From Cyanobacteria bacterium MAG CAR3_bin_5 (GTDB lineage: Bacteria > Cyanobacteriota > Cyanobacteriia > PCC-6307 > Cyanobiaceae): a stretch of DNA of 64,000 bases. The DNA lies in the NCBI GenBank assembly GCA_026709085.1, contig JAPOTR010000054.1:55173-119172 (forward strand), given 5' to 3'. A program made the translations under genes and the position numbers. Positions 1 to 10,114 of this stretch are shown here, in pieces. How positions within the stretch are numbered: the stretch's first letter is position 1; each line of letters opens with the position of its first letter. The notes beneath the pieces were generated by a model, which did not search any database, had not been told where the DNA came from, and saw nothing but the letters and a program-made list of their open reading frames with translations.

Positions 1-3000
1 AGCTCGCGTACTCGAGTTGGTAAACCATACATGGGAAGAAGTCCATAGTTGGCTAAGTGAGCAGCTAGTCCAACAGTGTTTCCTCCAATTACTTCTTTAT
101 GTTCAACAATTTCCTGCCAAAGACTCTCACTAGATCTAGATGATAGAGAATTATCAAAATTACTAGAATTTCCTCGTTTTATAGCATCAAGCGTGTGTTT
201 AATCTTTATCTGAACATCAGAGAACTGAAGAGCTTCATGAAGCCACTGCTTCCACTTCTCTAATAGTTCTGTGTTTTTCAGTATAGCTGCTGGAATGAAG
301 TCACCGTGAACGTCCACAGGCTTAACCAAGTCTCCCAACCAAAAACCTCCTGTCTCATCACGGTGGCTTTGTTCAAGCTGTCGAAAAGCTGCAACCAATT
401 GATCTTTGCAGACTAAACGTTCAGCGATACGCGGCAGGCGTTTTACCAGAAAGGGTAGTGGTGGAGCATCTCCAGTGATGGCTTCAGGATGACGAAAATA
501 GTGCAGGTCATGGCTACGAGAACGGCAAAGAGTGAGCACAAAGCAAAAGGCCTGACCACGGCGACCAGCACGCCCTACCCGCTGCTGGTAATTAAACCGT
601 TGAGGAGGCATATTGGCTTGCACAATGGCTTCAAGGGGGCTAATATCAATTCCCACTTCCATGGTTGTGGTCACAGATAGCATCTCAATATCTTGGGGTT
701 TGAGCGGATGACAATTCTGATCAGGCAGTTGGATACCTTTGAAATTCCGCTGCCTAGAAGCAGGATCAATGGTCTGTCCCGTCAACTCCTCACAGCGAAG
801 CCGGAAGATGCCATTTTCTTGAGAACGGCTGCGGCCTAAACGACGAGCCAAGAAGTTATCGCGCTGTAAATCCTCACAACACCCTGTCTGGTTAGAAGGC
901 AGCCGTGTGCCACAGCGTGTACAGACATCTAAGCCTCGGTGCAAGTGAATTCTTCGACAATTATTGCAGCGCCAGTACGGATCACTATTCTTAGTAGTTC
1001 TAAAAGCTATTTTGTTAAGATCAATATAATCAAAGTTTTCAGTATAGTAACCATAGCGACGCATTGTTTTTTGCATATCTGTGAAAAGATCTTTATGATC
1101 TTTATTCAGATTCTGTGCAAAGATTTGAATTAGCTTAGCTAGATAAGAACGTCCTCTTGTTATTTCTGCTAATGTAATTTTCTTAGTTTTCTCATATCGA
1201 GAAGGAGTAAAACGGTAATTATCTGTATAAATTCGCATCCATGATGCTGCTTTATCTAGTTCTATTAACTCTTCATTTAATTCTCTTTTATTAAAATCTT
1301 TAGGTAATTGTGGAAGTGGAATAGGATAAGCAAGACCAGTGGCCTCAAGAGCAAAATAGGTTTTGTTAAATACGATATCACCAATTCTTTCACAAACTTT
1401 ATTTAAAAATTGTTTGCAAAGATCTTGATACTCATCTTGATCTGTTGCTTGAGAATCTTCTAGAGACCATTGAAAATGATCATGATTCTCACTAAAAAAT
1501 TCCCACCAATCAAAACTTCTAGAATCTGATCTAGGTTGAGATAATTTTAATCTGTCAACTCCACGCTCACAAAATGGATGAATACCAAGTTTAATAAGCT
1601 CAGTAAGAAAGGATTTAACTTCTTTTTCTATAGACTCTAATTTTGGAGGCTCTAATTCAAGAATTGATCCTAAAGGAATGATTCGTAACGATTGCTGAAG
1701 ATTCTTGGCTTCTAAATTTGTCTTTTTACTTTTAAGAAAATCAACGTACTCTTCATCATTTTTATGGCGCATAATTTTATTTTCGTAATCTTCTATCTCA
1801 TTTTGTAATCGTTCATTAGTTGGTTGATTGCGTATAACTTTCAGAAGAGTCTCTCGCAACACATCACGGTGATGCAGTTGCTCAACACCCAAGGCTGTGC
1901 GAGCTGCTGCTTGGCGGCTATCTGAGAAGCTAACCAGGCGAGCCTTTCTACTATCTCCATCTTTAGCTAGCACACCATATAATTCACTGGCCAAGAGTTG
2001 GGTAACTCTTCCTAAACCTGAACGCTGAGACTGAAGAGGAGAAAACTGACTTAGTGGAGGCTGGTAGTTACCCCTTTTTACTCGCTTAGGTCCATAGTCA
2101 ATTTCACAACGTGGACAGCGGCAAGGCATATGGCTACCAGGACTTTTGTTAGTTACTCCTCTGTGCTTATTGCTTAGATCTCTTGTAAAAAGATATCCTG
2201 GCTGACGTAGTTTTTCGGAATCTTCTTCCTTAAATACTATTCCATTCCTAGGATCTATCCAGGATGGCTCCCATTTTTCCTGCTGATTTTCACTATCATT
2301 AGGAAGAATTTGCTTATTATCATCTTTTGGCCAAAATATCACATAACTATCATAGATATACTCCTCAAATCCATTGGAGATTGATAAATCAGGTAATGAT
2401 TCTATATCTTCTTCATTTGGAAGTAATTCTGCAATAACATTATCTGTTGGATATTGTTTTTCGTCTGCGCGAACACCGCCAATAAAACATTCACCACAGC
2501 ATTCGCAGCTCAGCAATTCAAACTGTCGTACTGAATGAATACTGCCATCACGATCCAGAGCATGGCGCGTTGTGCCAGTGCGCTCGACTGAGAGTTCCCC
2601 TTGCCAGCGTTGTGGCTTTTTCTCGGAGCGCCAAGCTGGGGGCACCACATCCACAAAGAGTCCTTGGGGAACTCTAAAGAAAGTGTGGAGGCGGAAACGG
2701 GGCACAGGCCAGAGTTTCTCCTGGCGCAACTTGCGCAGTTTCTTACCTGTGTTACCACTATGGTCAGCAGCACTAACTACGGCAGTGAGGAGACGCATGT
2801 TGCGCTCAACTTTTAAAGGTGGCCAACCATGATTTAGCCAACAACGCTCAAAAATCTCGTCAAGCGATGTTGCAACAACTGAATCATCATTGCGACAACA
2901 AGCTTTTTCAAAAGCACAGCCAACAGCACTGGCCAACCACTCCCAACGCTCCTCCAAGCGATCCCAATTTGGAACGTGAAGTGCATCAAGAAATGCTGTA

Positions 3001-4724
3001 AGATCTTCTCGATAATTCTCAAAACCTGGCTCTGGCAGAATGTTATCCTCATTCTCATCTATTTTCCATGGCGTATCCTTCAAGACATCAATTGTCTTAT
3101 CAAGATCAGTTGCATCAAATGAAAGATCAGGATGCTCTTCATCTTTAGCATACTTATCCTTGCCTGTAACAATAGCCTCAATCCAGTCTTCTCGGACAGA
3201 TCCTCTGCCTAAGCCAAAATCGGCAAAGGCATCGTACAAGTAGTTCAGACTTACTTCCTTTCCACTGGCATCATTTTCATCAACAGGTAAAGAGGCGCTG
3301 GATGCCAACAAACGCAGTTGATGGTGACGCTCAGGCTGGTCAAGACCCAAACGCACGAAGAGAAGGCGCAATAGATACATGAATTCGGTGCCTGCACTGC
3401 CCCGTTGCAGGTGAAGTTCATCGATTACGAGTGTGAAGCGGTTGCGTGGATCATTCTCAAGCCATTCCCGTGTTTTCTCCAACATGCAGGCCTCCGTTTT
3501 CCGACTCAACATGGCGTTTAGCATACTGATGTTGGTCACCAAAATATCGGGTGGAGACTCTTGCATGTCCCAGCGCGTAACCATCTCTGCACCATCCAAC
3601 GCTGGAAAAGCAAAAGCTTTATCCTGAATTTCTTTATCCTGAATTTCCTGAGAATGGCCAAGACCGACCTGTTGATCTGAAGAGATATTGGCTTCTCTGC
3701 GGATGGCCGACTCCAGATCGTCAAGTCTGGATAGCTCAATGATTACATTCTCAATACGGTTTTTTCTTGAATTGGCAACAGAATTTTTCCATTTGGAAAG
3801 TGTGCGGTTATCATCACAACCTTTAATCCTGTCTCTGAGCCTTTCTGCTCCCTCACCGTGACGGAGATTGCGTAGGGCTTTCTCATGTTCAAGTAAGTAT
3901 GCAGGACCGCCTTTTGTTTTACCAGTGTAGCGACCAAAGAAGATGCGATTACCATTGAGATGTCGGTCAAGGGTATCCCGTGCATTTTGAGAATCCAACG
4001 CCATACGTAAGCGCGTCATCTGGTCTTCCACCAAAGCATTCATGGGATAGAGAATTAGAGCACGAATGGCTGCAGGGCGCTGTTCACCTTGTCTCTGTTC
4101 ATGGTCTTTGTAATCATTCCACTGAAGGCCATTCTGAATACCTTCTTTAAGTTTATACTCCCCTTTGGGATTTCCCTTCGCCATAGGCTGACCATCCTTG
4201 CCACGCCACCAACGATTCTCTGAGCTAAGGTAGCCAGACTCTGGCCTGGGCCACCCTCCCTGATCACGAGTGGCCTCCTCAACGATTGATGCCAGAATCG
4301 GCAGTAGGAAGGCCTCGGTTTTCCCTGACCCCGTGCCAGAGGTGACGATGCCAGCGTGACCATCACGCACCCCTCGTTTCAGCATTGTTACCTGATGGCT
4401 GTAGGGACGATAGAGGTCTCCACGCTCATCACGGTCCATGAGGCCACAGCCGATCAGATCCACAAAGGCGCGTCGTGCTTTTAGCGACAGGCCTGCCAGA
4501 ACCGCATCTTCCCCTTCCTCGGTCACGAGATCCTCGAAGCTGCGCCCATCTGTCTCCCAGGAAGGCAGTGGCTCAAGCAGTGGACTGGTACAGAGCGTAC
4601 CAGTCTCCATGAGCAAACTTCGGCGCTCGTCCCTGATCTCTGCTGGCTCAAGCCTGGAGGCTGTGTCCAGGTAGCTGAGATAGAAGGCGCGGATGCGGGA
4701 GAAGGCGCCAATGGGATCATGCAT
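1..4724 (-). CDS. Giant DEAD/DEAH helicase, DruE-like (C-terminus beyond window)
   Basis: One reading frame stays open from an ATG at 4724 to the window edge (at least 1574 codons). Seen: Walker A GTGSGKT near residues 130-136, a YPMNALVEDQ motif near 227, the DEAH-box variant DELH near 435, MEVGIDI near 1355 and QRVGRAGRRG near 1380, so both RecA-like lobes are complete. Cysteine clusters lie near 740 (CECCGEC), 865 (CRCPRC) and 1250-1265 (two CxxC pairs) and suggest zinc binding. The start overlaps the stop of the upstream 941-residue gene, so the two are translationally coupled. Family knowledge: very large helicases of this build are DruE of Druantia; DrmA of DISARM is the main alternative. 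Druantia type III is DruH plus DruE, which fits two large coupled genes. The usual DUF1998 tail cannot be seen here. Helicase call near certain; system assignment tentative. Confidence 0.85.
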   Translation of the reverse strand, partial: MHDPIGAFSRIRAFYLSYLDTASRLEPAEIRDERRSLLMETGTLCTSPLLEPLPSWETDGRSFEDLVTEEGEDAVLAGLSLKARRAFVDLIGCGLMDRDERGDLYRPYSHQVTMLKRGVRDGHAGIVTSGTGSGKTEAFLLPILASIVEEATRDQGGWPRPESGYLSSENRWWRGKDGQPMAKGNPKGEYKLKEGIQNGLQWNDYKDHEQRQGEQRPAAIRALILYPMNALVEDQMTRLRMALDSQNARDTLDRHLNGNRIFFGRYTGKTKGGPAYLLEHEKALRNLRHGEGAERLRDRIKGCDDNRTLSKWKNSVANSRKNRIENVIIELSRLDDLESAIRREANISSDQQVGLGHSQEIQDKEIQDKAFAFPALDGAEMVTRWDMQESPPDILVTNISMLNAMLSRKTEACMLEKTREWLENDPRNRFTLVIDELHLQRGSAGTEFMYLLRLLFVRLGLDQPERHHQLRLLASSASLPVDENDASGKEVSLNYLYDAFADFGLGRGSVREDWIEAIVTGKDKYAKDEEHPDLSFDATDLDKTIDVLKDTPWKIDENEDNILPEPGFENYREDLTAFLDALHVPNWDRLEERWEWLASAVGCAFEKACCRNDDSVVATSLDEIFERCWLNHGWPPLKVERNMRLLTAVVSAADHSGNTGKKLRKLRQEKLWPVPRFRLHTFFRVPQGLFVDVVPPAWRSEKKPQRWQGELSVERTGTTRHALDRDGSIHSVRQFELLSCECCGECFIGGVRADEKQYPTDNVIAELLPNEEDIESLPDLSISNGFEEYIYDSYVIFWPKDDNKQILPNDSENQQEKWEPSWIDPRNGIVFKEEDSEKLRQPGYLFTRDLSNKHRGVTNKSPGSHMPCRCPRCEIDYGPKRVKRGNYQPPLSQFSPLQSQRSGLGRVTQLLASELYGVLAKDGDSRKARLVSFSDSRQAAARTALGVEQLHHRDVLRETLLKVIRNQPTNERLQNEIEDYENKIMRHKNDEEYVDFLKSKKTNLEAKNLQQSLRIIPLGSILELEPPKLESIEKEVKSFLTELIKLGIHPFCERGVDRLKLSQPRSDSRSFDWWEFFSENHDHFQWSLEDSQATDQDEYQDLCKQFLNKVCERIGDIVFNKTYFALEATGLAYPIPLPQLPKDFNKRELNEELIELDKAASWMRIYTDNYRFTPSRYEKTKKITLAEITRGRSYLAKLIQIFAQNLNKDHKDLFTDMQKTMRRYGYYTENFDYIDLNKIAFRTTKNSDPYWRCNNCRRIHLHRGLDVCTRCGTRLPSNQTGCCEDLQRDNFLARRLGRSRSQENGIFRLRCEELTGQTIDPASRQRNFKGIQLPDQNCHPLKPQDIEMLSVTTTMEVGIDISPLEAIVQANMPPQRFNYQQRVGRAGRRGQAFCFVLTLCRSRSHDLHYFRHPEAITGDAPPLPFLVKRLPRIAERLVCKDQLVAAFRQLEQSHRDETGGFWLGDLVKPVDVHGDFIPAAILKNTELLEKWKQWLHEALQFSDVQIKIKHTLDAIKRGNSSNFDNSLSSRSSESLWQEIVEHKEVIGGNTVGLAAHLANYGLLPMYGLPTRVRE

Positions 4725-7542
4725 GGGGACGGGGACTAGAATTGATCAAGGGGATTTCAGCCTCGTCTCGGATCATAGCACCTGTGTCTTGATCAAACCA
4801 ATAGGAGTAGGTGTGCTGCTCCCGCCTGCTTGGTAGGGTAGGGCCTGGCAGTTGCCGCCCCTTCAGGGCTGCAAAGCGGCCAATCGGCAGGGGCAAGTAG
4901 GCGTCAGCATCGTAGAAACGCTCGATCAGTGGCCTCTGCCGATCAGGGAAGCCAAAGGGCCAGAGCCCGTTAGTGGCGCCATGGATGCAATGCAACGCAG
5001 CACGGTTCCGATGACAGGACACGAACGGGCCATATCCATCATCGGGACTGTGCCATCGAGTTTGTCCGAACCCGCGTTCCCGGCGAATTACCGCTTGGCT
5101 GGGACTGGCCCTATCGTCATCCTGAAAGCGCTGCCCCGGTGGCTGAGAGTAGTCCAGGTGGCTTTCCCTGCGGGCTCCACAAAGCTGCTCCTCATGGAAG
5201 TAGGTATCCCTGGCAGAGCGGGGCCAATCCCGGCCATCACATGTTCTGGGTTCCACCATCCAAGGCGGGGCGCCGTCCAAATCTTCAACCCAGTCCTCCT
5301 GAGCTACCAAGGGCAGACCACTAAACTCAGCTAGCAAATATATCTCACCACAAAAACGCCAGCCGCGGGGTAACCAAGCGCAGGCTGGGTCTACAGGTTT
5401 GACGGCCATCTCAAGTTCCATAGCAAGGGCCAGCAACTTCTGCAAACCAGCAACGGATAGCAGGCCAACCACTTGCGCCCCCATCGGACTTGTTCGGACT
5501 AGACGGGGATCAATGGGCTGCAGATTCCACTGCCCACTCTTCTCCAGTCCCTCCTCCAGCCATCCACCTTCACACCAGGCTCGCAGCAAGCCTTCATAAA
5601 ACAGTGGCCACGGAGAGGACATCCCACCCAGTTGGCGATAGAGCTGCTGAAATTCCCGGCGCTTGATGCCCGGGCGACGCTGGAATACCGCACAGAGTGC
5701 GTCAAGTATCTGCTGTTCAAACTGTGGGTTAACCATTGAGTTACCATTGCTCAACAACTGCTTGGCTTTGTCTGTAGAAGTATGACCCAGGTCAAAATCT
5801 CCAGGCTTGGACATTTCCAAGTTGATGGGTCCCAGCTTGCAGCCCCAGTCTTCCCGATAAGCAATGGGCTGAGAGCGTTTAAGCTGTACGTAAGAAGAAA
5901 TGTTCTTCAACTGAAACGTGCTCTCCTGATCGGAGACGTCCGTAAAAGAAGCCACGATCCTTGCTGCTCCTGGCTGAAAAGCGGTTTTCTTCCGGCTGTC
6001 CTCTGATGGGTTCCATATCTCTGGATTGCCCTGGTCTGGGATGTAGGATATTGGAGACTCCTCTTGGGGGACAGAAAGGTTGATGGCCTGTGCTGGTTGT
6101 CTAAATTGCACGCGCACACTTGGCAAGCCCAGCCCCCTCGCCAAGAAACCACCTTGAACCCGGAGACCTCTCCTGAGGGTGAGCCTTGGAGGTGGATCTG
6201 TGTCATCTGGAGCCGCGCCAGATGTAGCAAATGTTTTGAGTTTCCTGGCAGTCGCATCAAAATCCCTGATGCAGATCCACCCTTCTTTCTCAAGATCGAA
6301 ACTATCAATCTCTATCCCGCCGAATTTATTTAGGAAAGCCTCACAGTTCTCTTCAAAGAGCACTACATGGCTGGGCCTTTGCTCCGCTGAAAGGCTCAGT
6401 AGCAGTCGCGGACAACGGAGGTCAGGATCTAGTTCAAATGGCAGCAACCCCCGGTTGATTAGGGGATGGAGCCTGGTGATCGGGGACTTCTCACGGTCAA
6501 TGGCAAGGCTACCCCCTTCAAAAGCAGCATACTGAGGATCCAAATCGTTGGGAATCAGCAAGGGTTGTTCATTCAGTTTCTCACACCACCCCTTACCCGG
6601 CTCCTCATGCCAGCCATTCCGCTCAAGCTGGGGAATTCCATCTGCGAGAAGTAACACCCCCAGCAGATCACCGTATGAGCAAAGGATCAATGGCCCAAAA
6701 CACAGAGCTTGATCCAGCGATTTACCGTTTACCGCTTGGAGATCCCGAATGACCCGATCAATGACCCGATCTAGGAATAAGCTGAACCCAGTTTCAGCAT
6801 CAGGTTTCTTATTCAGTGCTTGTTGCCACTTGTTGAGCTCTTTTTTGAAGTCCTTACTGAACTCCCTTTCAGCAAGAAGATCCCTAATCAACTGGGGGTC
6901 ACTGGCCTTCAGAGACTTTCTATGGCGTTGTTGCAGATTACGAAGGTGTTTCTGCAGCAAACGACAGTCTGCTAAGCGCGGAAAGGACAACCACCAGGAA
7001 TGGGAAATTTTGCTTCGATAAGCGTCGATTGGAGGTAGCTTTAGCTGCCGGTGCCGTTCACCTTCAAAGATTCCTTCTATGGTCAGCCACTCGCTAAGTT
7101 TTCCCCAGGCTTCAGTCAAACGCCTGAGCCCCTGGTGATCCTGATGATCAAAAACTGCTTCATAGCGAGCATGAAACTTTCCCTCCTGATCAGGATCCGG
7201 GTAGCCGTGGGCAATGAGACAGGTAAGCCAAAGGAAGGCGAAGAACGGAGGTTCTTCCGGCGCTGATGGTGTGTAGTGCTTCATCTGATGATTCAGTGCA
7301 AAGTCGGCTGGTGTACGATTTCGCAACTGTGCCGGCCGCTCAAGTGCCTGTATCAGTTTCTCTGCCATGGTTCGCGGGTTGCTTTGACGGTCCCCTGTTA
7401 GTTCAAGAAGATCTTCCTCTGAGGCGCGCAAACCTTGATCCGGGGAAGCATCTGCATCAGCCACAAAACAGAACCGCAAGAGTTGCCAATTCCATGCTTG
7501 GACATCCCACTGATGCCAGGCTTGTTGTGGTGTGTAAGCCAT
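4717..7542 (-). CDS. Large defence-associated protein, possible DruH
   Basis: A 941-residue protein directly upstream of and overlapping the giant helicase. The frame is open further, to an ATG at 7653, but that would overlap the divergent bioD region, so the ATG at 7542 (start MAYTPQQAW) is preferred. I see no catalytic motif, signal peptide or clear membrane span. The middle is rich in aromatic and charged residues, and the C-terminal third has a winged-helix-like stretch (LDALCAVFQRRPGIKRREF). Identification as DruH rests only on size and partnership with a DruE-like helicase. A segment near residues 770-850 (about 4990-5230) reads unlike the rest and could hide a pair of compensating frameshifts. 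Confidence 0.6.
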   Translation of the reverse strand: MAYTPQQAWHQWDVQAWNWQLLRFCFVADADASPDQGLRASEEDLLELTGDRQSNPRTMAEKLIQALERPAQLRNRTPADFALNHQMKHYTPSAPEEPPFFAFLWLTCLIAHGYPDPDQEGKFHARYEAVFDHQDHQGLRRLTEAWGKLSEWLTIEGIFEGERHRQLKLPPIDAYRSKISHSWWLSFPRLADCRLLQKHLRNLQQRHRKSLKASDPQLIRDLLAEREFSKDFKKELNKWQQALNKKPDAETGFSLFLDRVIDRVIRDLQAVNGKSLDQALCFGPLILCSYGDLLGVLLLADGIPQLERNGWHEEPGKGWCEKLNEQPLLIPNDLDPQYAAFEGGSLAIDREKSPITRLHPLINRGLLPFELDPDLRCPRLLLSLSAEQRPSHVVLFEENCEAFLNKFGGIEIDSFDLEKEGWICIRDFDATARKLKTFATSGAAPDDTDPPPRLTLRRGLRVQGGFLARGLGLPSVRVQFRQPAQAINLSVPQEESPISYIPDQGNPEIWNPSEDSRKKTAFQPGAARIVASFTDVSDQESTFQLKNISSYVQLKRSQPIAYREDWGCKLGPINLEMSKPGDFDLGHTSTDKAKQLLSNGNSMVNPQFEQQILDALCAVFQRRPGIKRREFQQLYRQLGGMSSPWPLFYEGLLRAWCEGGWLEEGLEKSGQWNLQPIDPRLVRTSPMGAQVVGLLSVAGLQKLLALAMELEMAVKPVDPACAWLPRGWRFCGEIYLLAEFSGLPLVAQEDWVEDLDGAPPWMVEPRTCDGRDWPRSARDTYFHEEQLCGARRESHLDYSQPPGQRFQDDDRASPSQAVIRRERGFGQTRWHSPDDGYGPFVSCHRNRAALHCIHGATNGLWPFGFPDRQRPLIERFYDADAYLPLPIGRFAALKGRQLPGPTLPSRREQHTYSYWFDQDTGAMIRDEAEIPLINSSPRPHA

Positions 7543-7720
7543 AACGCTGCAGAAGGGGGATAAGGTCAGCTTAAGTCCAAGCTCTAGCCCTGGCGTCCCG
7601 CAGGATACGGGCCTTGATTGAGGACGTGCCACTCCAGCGCCATGGTCCAGCATGGGAAGAGTCTCTCACTGCCCTATGGTGCCACCCGTCCCATCTCAAT
7701 CCGCGCCAGAGGCACCGGCC

Positions 7721-8395
7721 ATGGCGCTGCCACGGCGTCTGGTGGTGGCGGGCACGGATACGGGGGTGGGCAAAACCTTGATCTCGGCCCTGCTGGTGCG
7801 GGGCCTGGGAGCCCGCTACTGGAAACCCATCCAGGCCGGTCTGCCGCCCCTGAGCGCCGAGCCCGGCGATAGCCGGCAGGTGCGGACCCTCAGCGGTTGC
7901 CCCGGCAGCGCCATCCTGCCGGAAGCCTACAGTCTCCAACACCCCGCATCACCCCACTGGGCGGCCGAGCAGGAGGGAATCGTTCTGGAACGCCAGCGCC
8001 TCTGGCCACCGGATGAGGAGGAGCACGAGGCGTTGGTGGTGGAATTGGCAGGGGGGTTGATGGTGCCCGTCACCCCCCACCTGTTGCAGATTGACGTGAT
8101 GGGGGAATGGGCGCTGCCGGTGGTGCTGGTGGCCCGGGCCGGCCTGGGCGCCATCAACCACACCCTGCTGAGTCTGGAGGCCCTGCGGCGGCGGCGCATC
8201 CCGGTGTTGGGGCTGGTGCTCAACGGGGAAGGCTTTGCCGATAACACCACCGTGCTGCCCAGGTTGGGTCGCACCCGCCTGCTGGGCCATGTGCCCCGCC
8301 TCCCCAAGCTGGATCCGATGGTGTTGGACCGGGTGTGGCGCAGCAGCGGCATGGCAAGCTGGTGGCCGGCAACGGCATCCCCTCCCCATGGCTGA
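7721..8395 (+). CDS. bioD: Dethiobiotin synthetase BioD
   Basis: ATP-dependent closure of the ureido ring of dethiobiotin from diaminopelargonate and CO2, the penultimate step of biotin synthesis, in the cytoplasm. The product (224 residues from the ATG at 7721) begins MALPRRLVVAGTDTGVGKT, with the GTDTGVGKT P-loop that marks BioD at its N-terminus. KPIQAG follows near residue 44, and ELAGGLMVPV, the family ExAGG region, near residue 110. An ATG at 7676 is an alternative start but adds a low-complexity leader. It overlaps the start of fumC by 8 bp, so the two are probably cotranscribed. The usual neighbours bioA and bioF are not in this window. Confidence 0.93.
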   Translation: MALPRRLVVAGTDTGVGKTLISALLVRGLGARYWKPIQAGLPPLSAEPGDSRQVRTLSGCPGSAILPEAYSLQHPASPHWAAEQEGIVLERQRLWPPDEEEHEALVVELAGGLMVPVTPHLLQIDVMGEWALPVVLVARAGLGAINHTLLSLEALRRRRIPVLGLVLNGEGFADNTTVLPRLGRTRLLGHVPRLPKLDPMVLDRVWRSSGMASWWPATASPPHG

Positions 8396-9794
8396 CGATT
8401 CCTCCCGCCTGGAAACCGACAGCCTGGGGCCGGTCACCGTGGAGGCCCGGCGCTACTGGGGCGCCCAGACCCAGCGGGCCATTCGCAGCTTTGCCATCGG
8501 CCCGGACCGGATGCCCATGGCGATTATCCATGCCCTGGCCCGCATCAAGAAGGCGGCGGCCCTCAGCAATACCCGGCTTGGCGTACTGGATGAACAGCGC
8601 TGCGGCTGGATCGTGGCGGCCTGTGACGAGGTGTTGACCGGTCGGTTTGACGATCACTTCCCCCTGAGTGTGTGGCAGAGCGGCAGCGGCACCCAGACCA
8701 ACATGAACGTGAACGAGGTGATTGCCAATCGGGCTTCGGAACTGGGTGGCGGCCAACGGGGCCGGAAGCGGCCCGTCCATCCCAACGACCACGTGAACCG
8801 CTCCCAGTCCACCAACGACGTGTTCCCCGCGGCCGTTCACCTGGCGGCGGTAGAGAGTGTGCAGCAGCAGTTGCTGCCCAGGCTGGGGGAATTGATCGCC
8901 GCCTTGGCGGACAAGGCGGCCCGGTGGACGGAGGTGGTGAAAATCGGCCGCACCCACCTTCAGGACGCGGTGCCCCTCACCGTAGCCCAGGAGATGGGGG
9001 GCTGGGCAGCCCAGTTGCAGGATGCCGAACGGCGGTTGCGGGACTCCCTGACGGATCTCCACGCCCTGCCCCTGGGGGGCACGGCGGTGGGCACGGGCCT
9101 GGGGGCGCCACAGGGCTTCGGGGAACGGGTGTGTGAACATCTGCGCCAGTGGAGTAGTGGGCACAACTGGCATGTGGCCCCCAATCGCTTTGCCGTGATG
9201 GGGAGTCACGACGCCCTGGTGGACCTGATGGACCGCATCGGCCAACTGGCCATGGGGCTGCACAAAATCGTCAACGACGTGCGGCTGCTGGCTTCGGGTC
9301 CCCGGGCCGGTTTTGGTGAATTGCGGCTCCCGGCCAACGAACCGGGGAGCTCCATCATGCCCGGTAAGGTGAACCCCACCCAGTGCGAAGCCGTGGCCAT
9401 GGCCACAGTGCAGGTGCTGGGCCAGACCAATGCGGTCACCATGGCGGGCTGCGGCGGCCACCTGCAGATGAACGTCTATAAACCCCTGCTGGGTTTCAAT
9501 GTGCTGGGGGCCACGGCCCTGCTGGGGGATTGCTGCCGTTCCCTGCGGGTTCACCTGGTGGAGGGGCTGGAGGTGGACGGCCAGCAGATCGGCGCCCTGC
9601 GGGATCGTTCCCTGATGCTGGTGACAGCCCTGGCGCCGGAAATCGGCTACGACGCCGCCGCCCGGGTGGCGCTCCACGCCCATGCCCACCAACTGAGGTT
9701 GCGGGACGCCGCCCTGACCCTGGGGGTGATCACGGCAGAACGGTTTGATCAGGTGGTGAATCCCCGGGTCATGGCTCATCCCTACGGGGGGTGA
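8388..9794 (+). CDS. fumC: Class II fumarate hydratase FumC
   Basis: Reversible hydration of fumarate to L-malate. The 468-residue product carries the superfamily signature GSSIMPGKVNP, the TGTQTNMNVNE-like segment (seen as SGTQTNMNVNEV), and HPNDHVNRSQSTNDVFPAA, which holds the active-site histidine region. Length is normal for the homotetrameric class II enzyme. The ATG at 8388 lies inside the end of bioD, giving an 8-bp overlap. A second, short stretch resembling the 3' part of this gene occurs near 18.86 kb. No frameshift is seen. Confidence 0.96.
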   Translation: MADDSSRLETDSLGPVTVEARRYWGAQTQRAIRSFAIGPDRMPMAIIHALARIKKAAALSNTRLGVLDEQRCGWIVAACDEVLTGRFDDHFPLSVWQSGSGTQTNMNVNEVIANRASELGGGQRGRKRPVHPNDHVNRSQSTNDVFPAAVHLAAVESVQQQLLPRLGELIAALADKAARWTEVVKIGRTHLQDAVPLTVAQEMGGWAAQLQDAERRLRDSLTDLHALPLGGTAVGTGLGAPQGFGERVCEHLRQWSSGHNWHVAPNRFAVMGSHDALVDLMDRIGQLAMGLHKIVNDVRLLASGPRAGFGELRLPANEPGSSIMPGKVNPTQCEAVAMATVQVLGQTNAVTMAGCGGHLQMNVYKPLLGFNVLGATALLGDCCRSLRVHLVEGLEVDGQQIGALRDRSLMLVTALAPEIGYDAAARVALHAHAHQLRLRDAALTLGVITAERFDQVVNPRVMAHPYGG

Positions 9795-9910
9795 GGGGCC
9801 CGCATGGGGGAATCAATTTTCATCAATCCTTAAGATTTTTTAACTTTTCCCCACTCTTTGGATCGTCTCACTATAAACTAGGGCAAACAACCAGTCATTA
9901 GAGGTTCACC

Positions 9911-10114
9911 ATGGCAAAAACCAACCAACCACAAAGTTTTCCAAACTCTGCTTTTGCGAGTTCATCGATTGACCAGGCGGAAGTTGGCGCTGTCGATTTC
10001 CTATCTGGACCAGTGAACACAATAAAACCTCCTGGTTCTCCACCATGGAAGGGCGAGATTTATCTTAGTGAAGACTTTGATGCCCCCCTTACTCTTGATG
10101 AACTCTCTGATTGA
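9911..10114 (+). CDS. Antitoxin of a PIN-domain toxin-antitoxin pair
   Basis: A 67-residue acidic protein ending LSEDFDAPLTLDELSD. It sits directly before a PIN-domain toxin, and the stop TGA overlaps the first possible start of that toxin (TTGA). A GAGG ribosome site lies 6 bases before the ATG. The C-terminal motif, with acidic residues around an 'FDAPL' core, is typical of small antitoxins of the DUF2281/VapB type. No DNA-binding fold is obvious, so the class is inferred from position. Base composition is more AT-rich than bioD-fumC upstream, which fits a mobile module. Confidence 0.75.
   Translation: MAKTNQPQSFPNSAFASSSIDQAEVGAVDFLSGPVNTIKPPGSPPWKGEIYLSEDFDAPLTLDELSD

Noticed and set aside
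4852..5334. 160-codon plus-strand frame inside the DruH-like gene
   Set aside because: No motifs, and it lies antisense to a longer coupled gene.
8220..9779. 519-codon open frame antisense to fumC
   Set aside because: Histidine/glutamine/glycine-rich shadow of a GC-rich gene; no family resemblance, and fumC itself is certain.
9858..9877. TTGGAT and TATAAA boxes before the PIN antitoxin as a promoter
   Set aside because: Only 8 bases between them, too close for a standard promoter.
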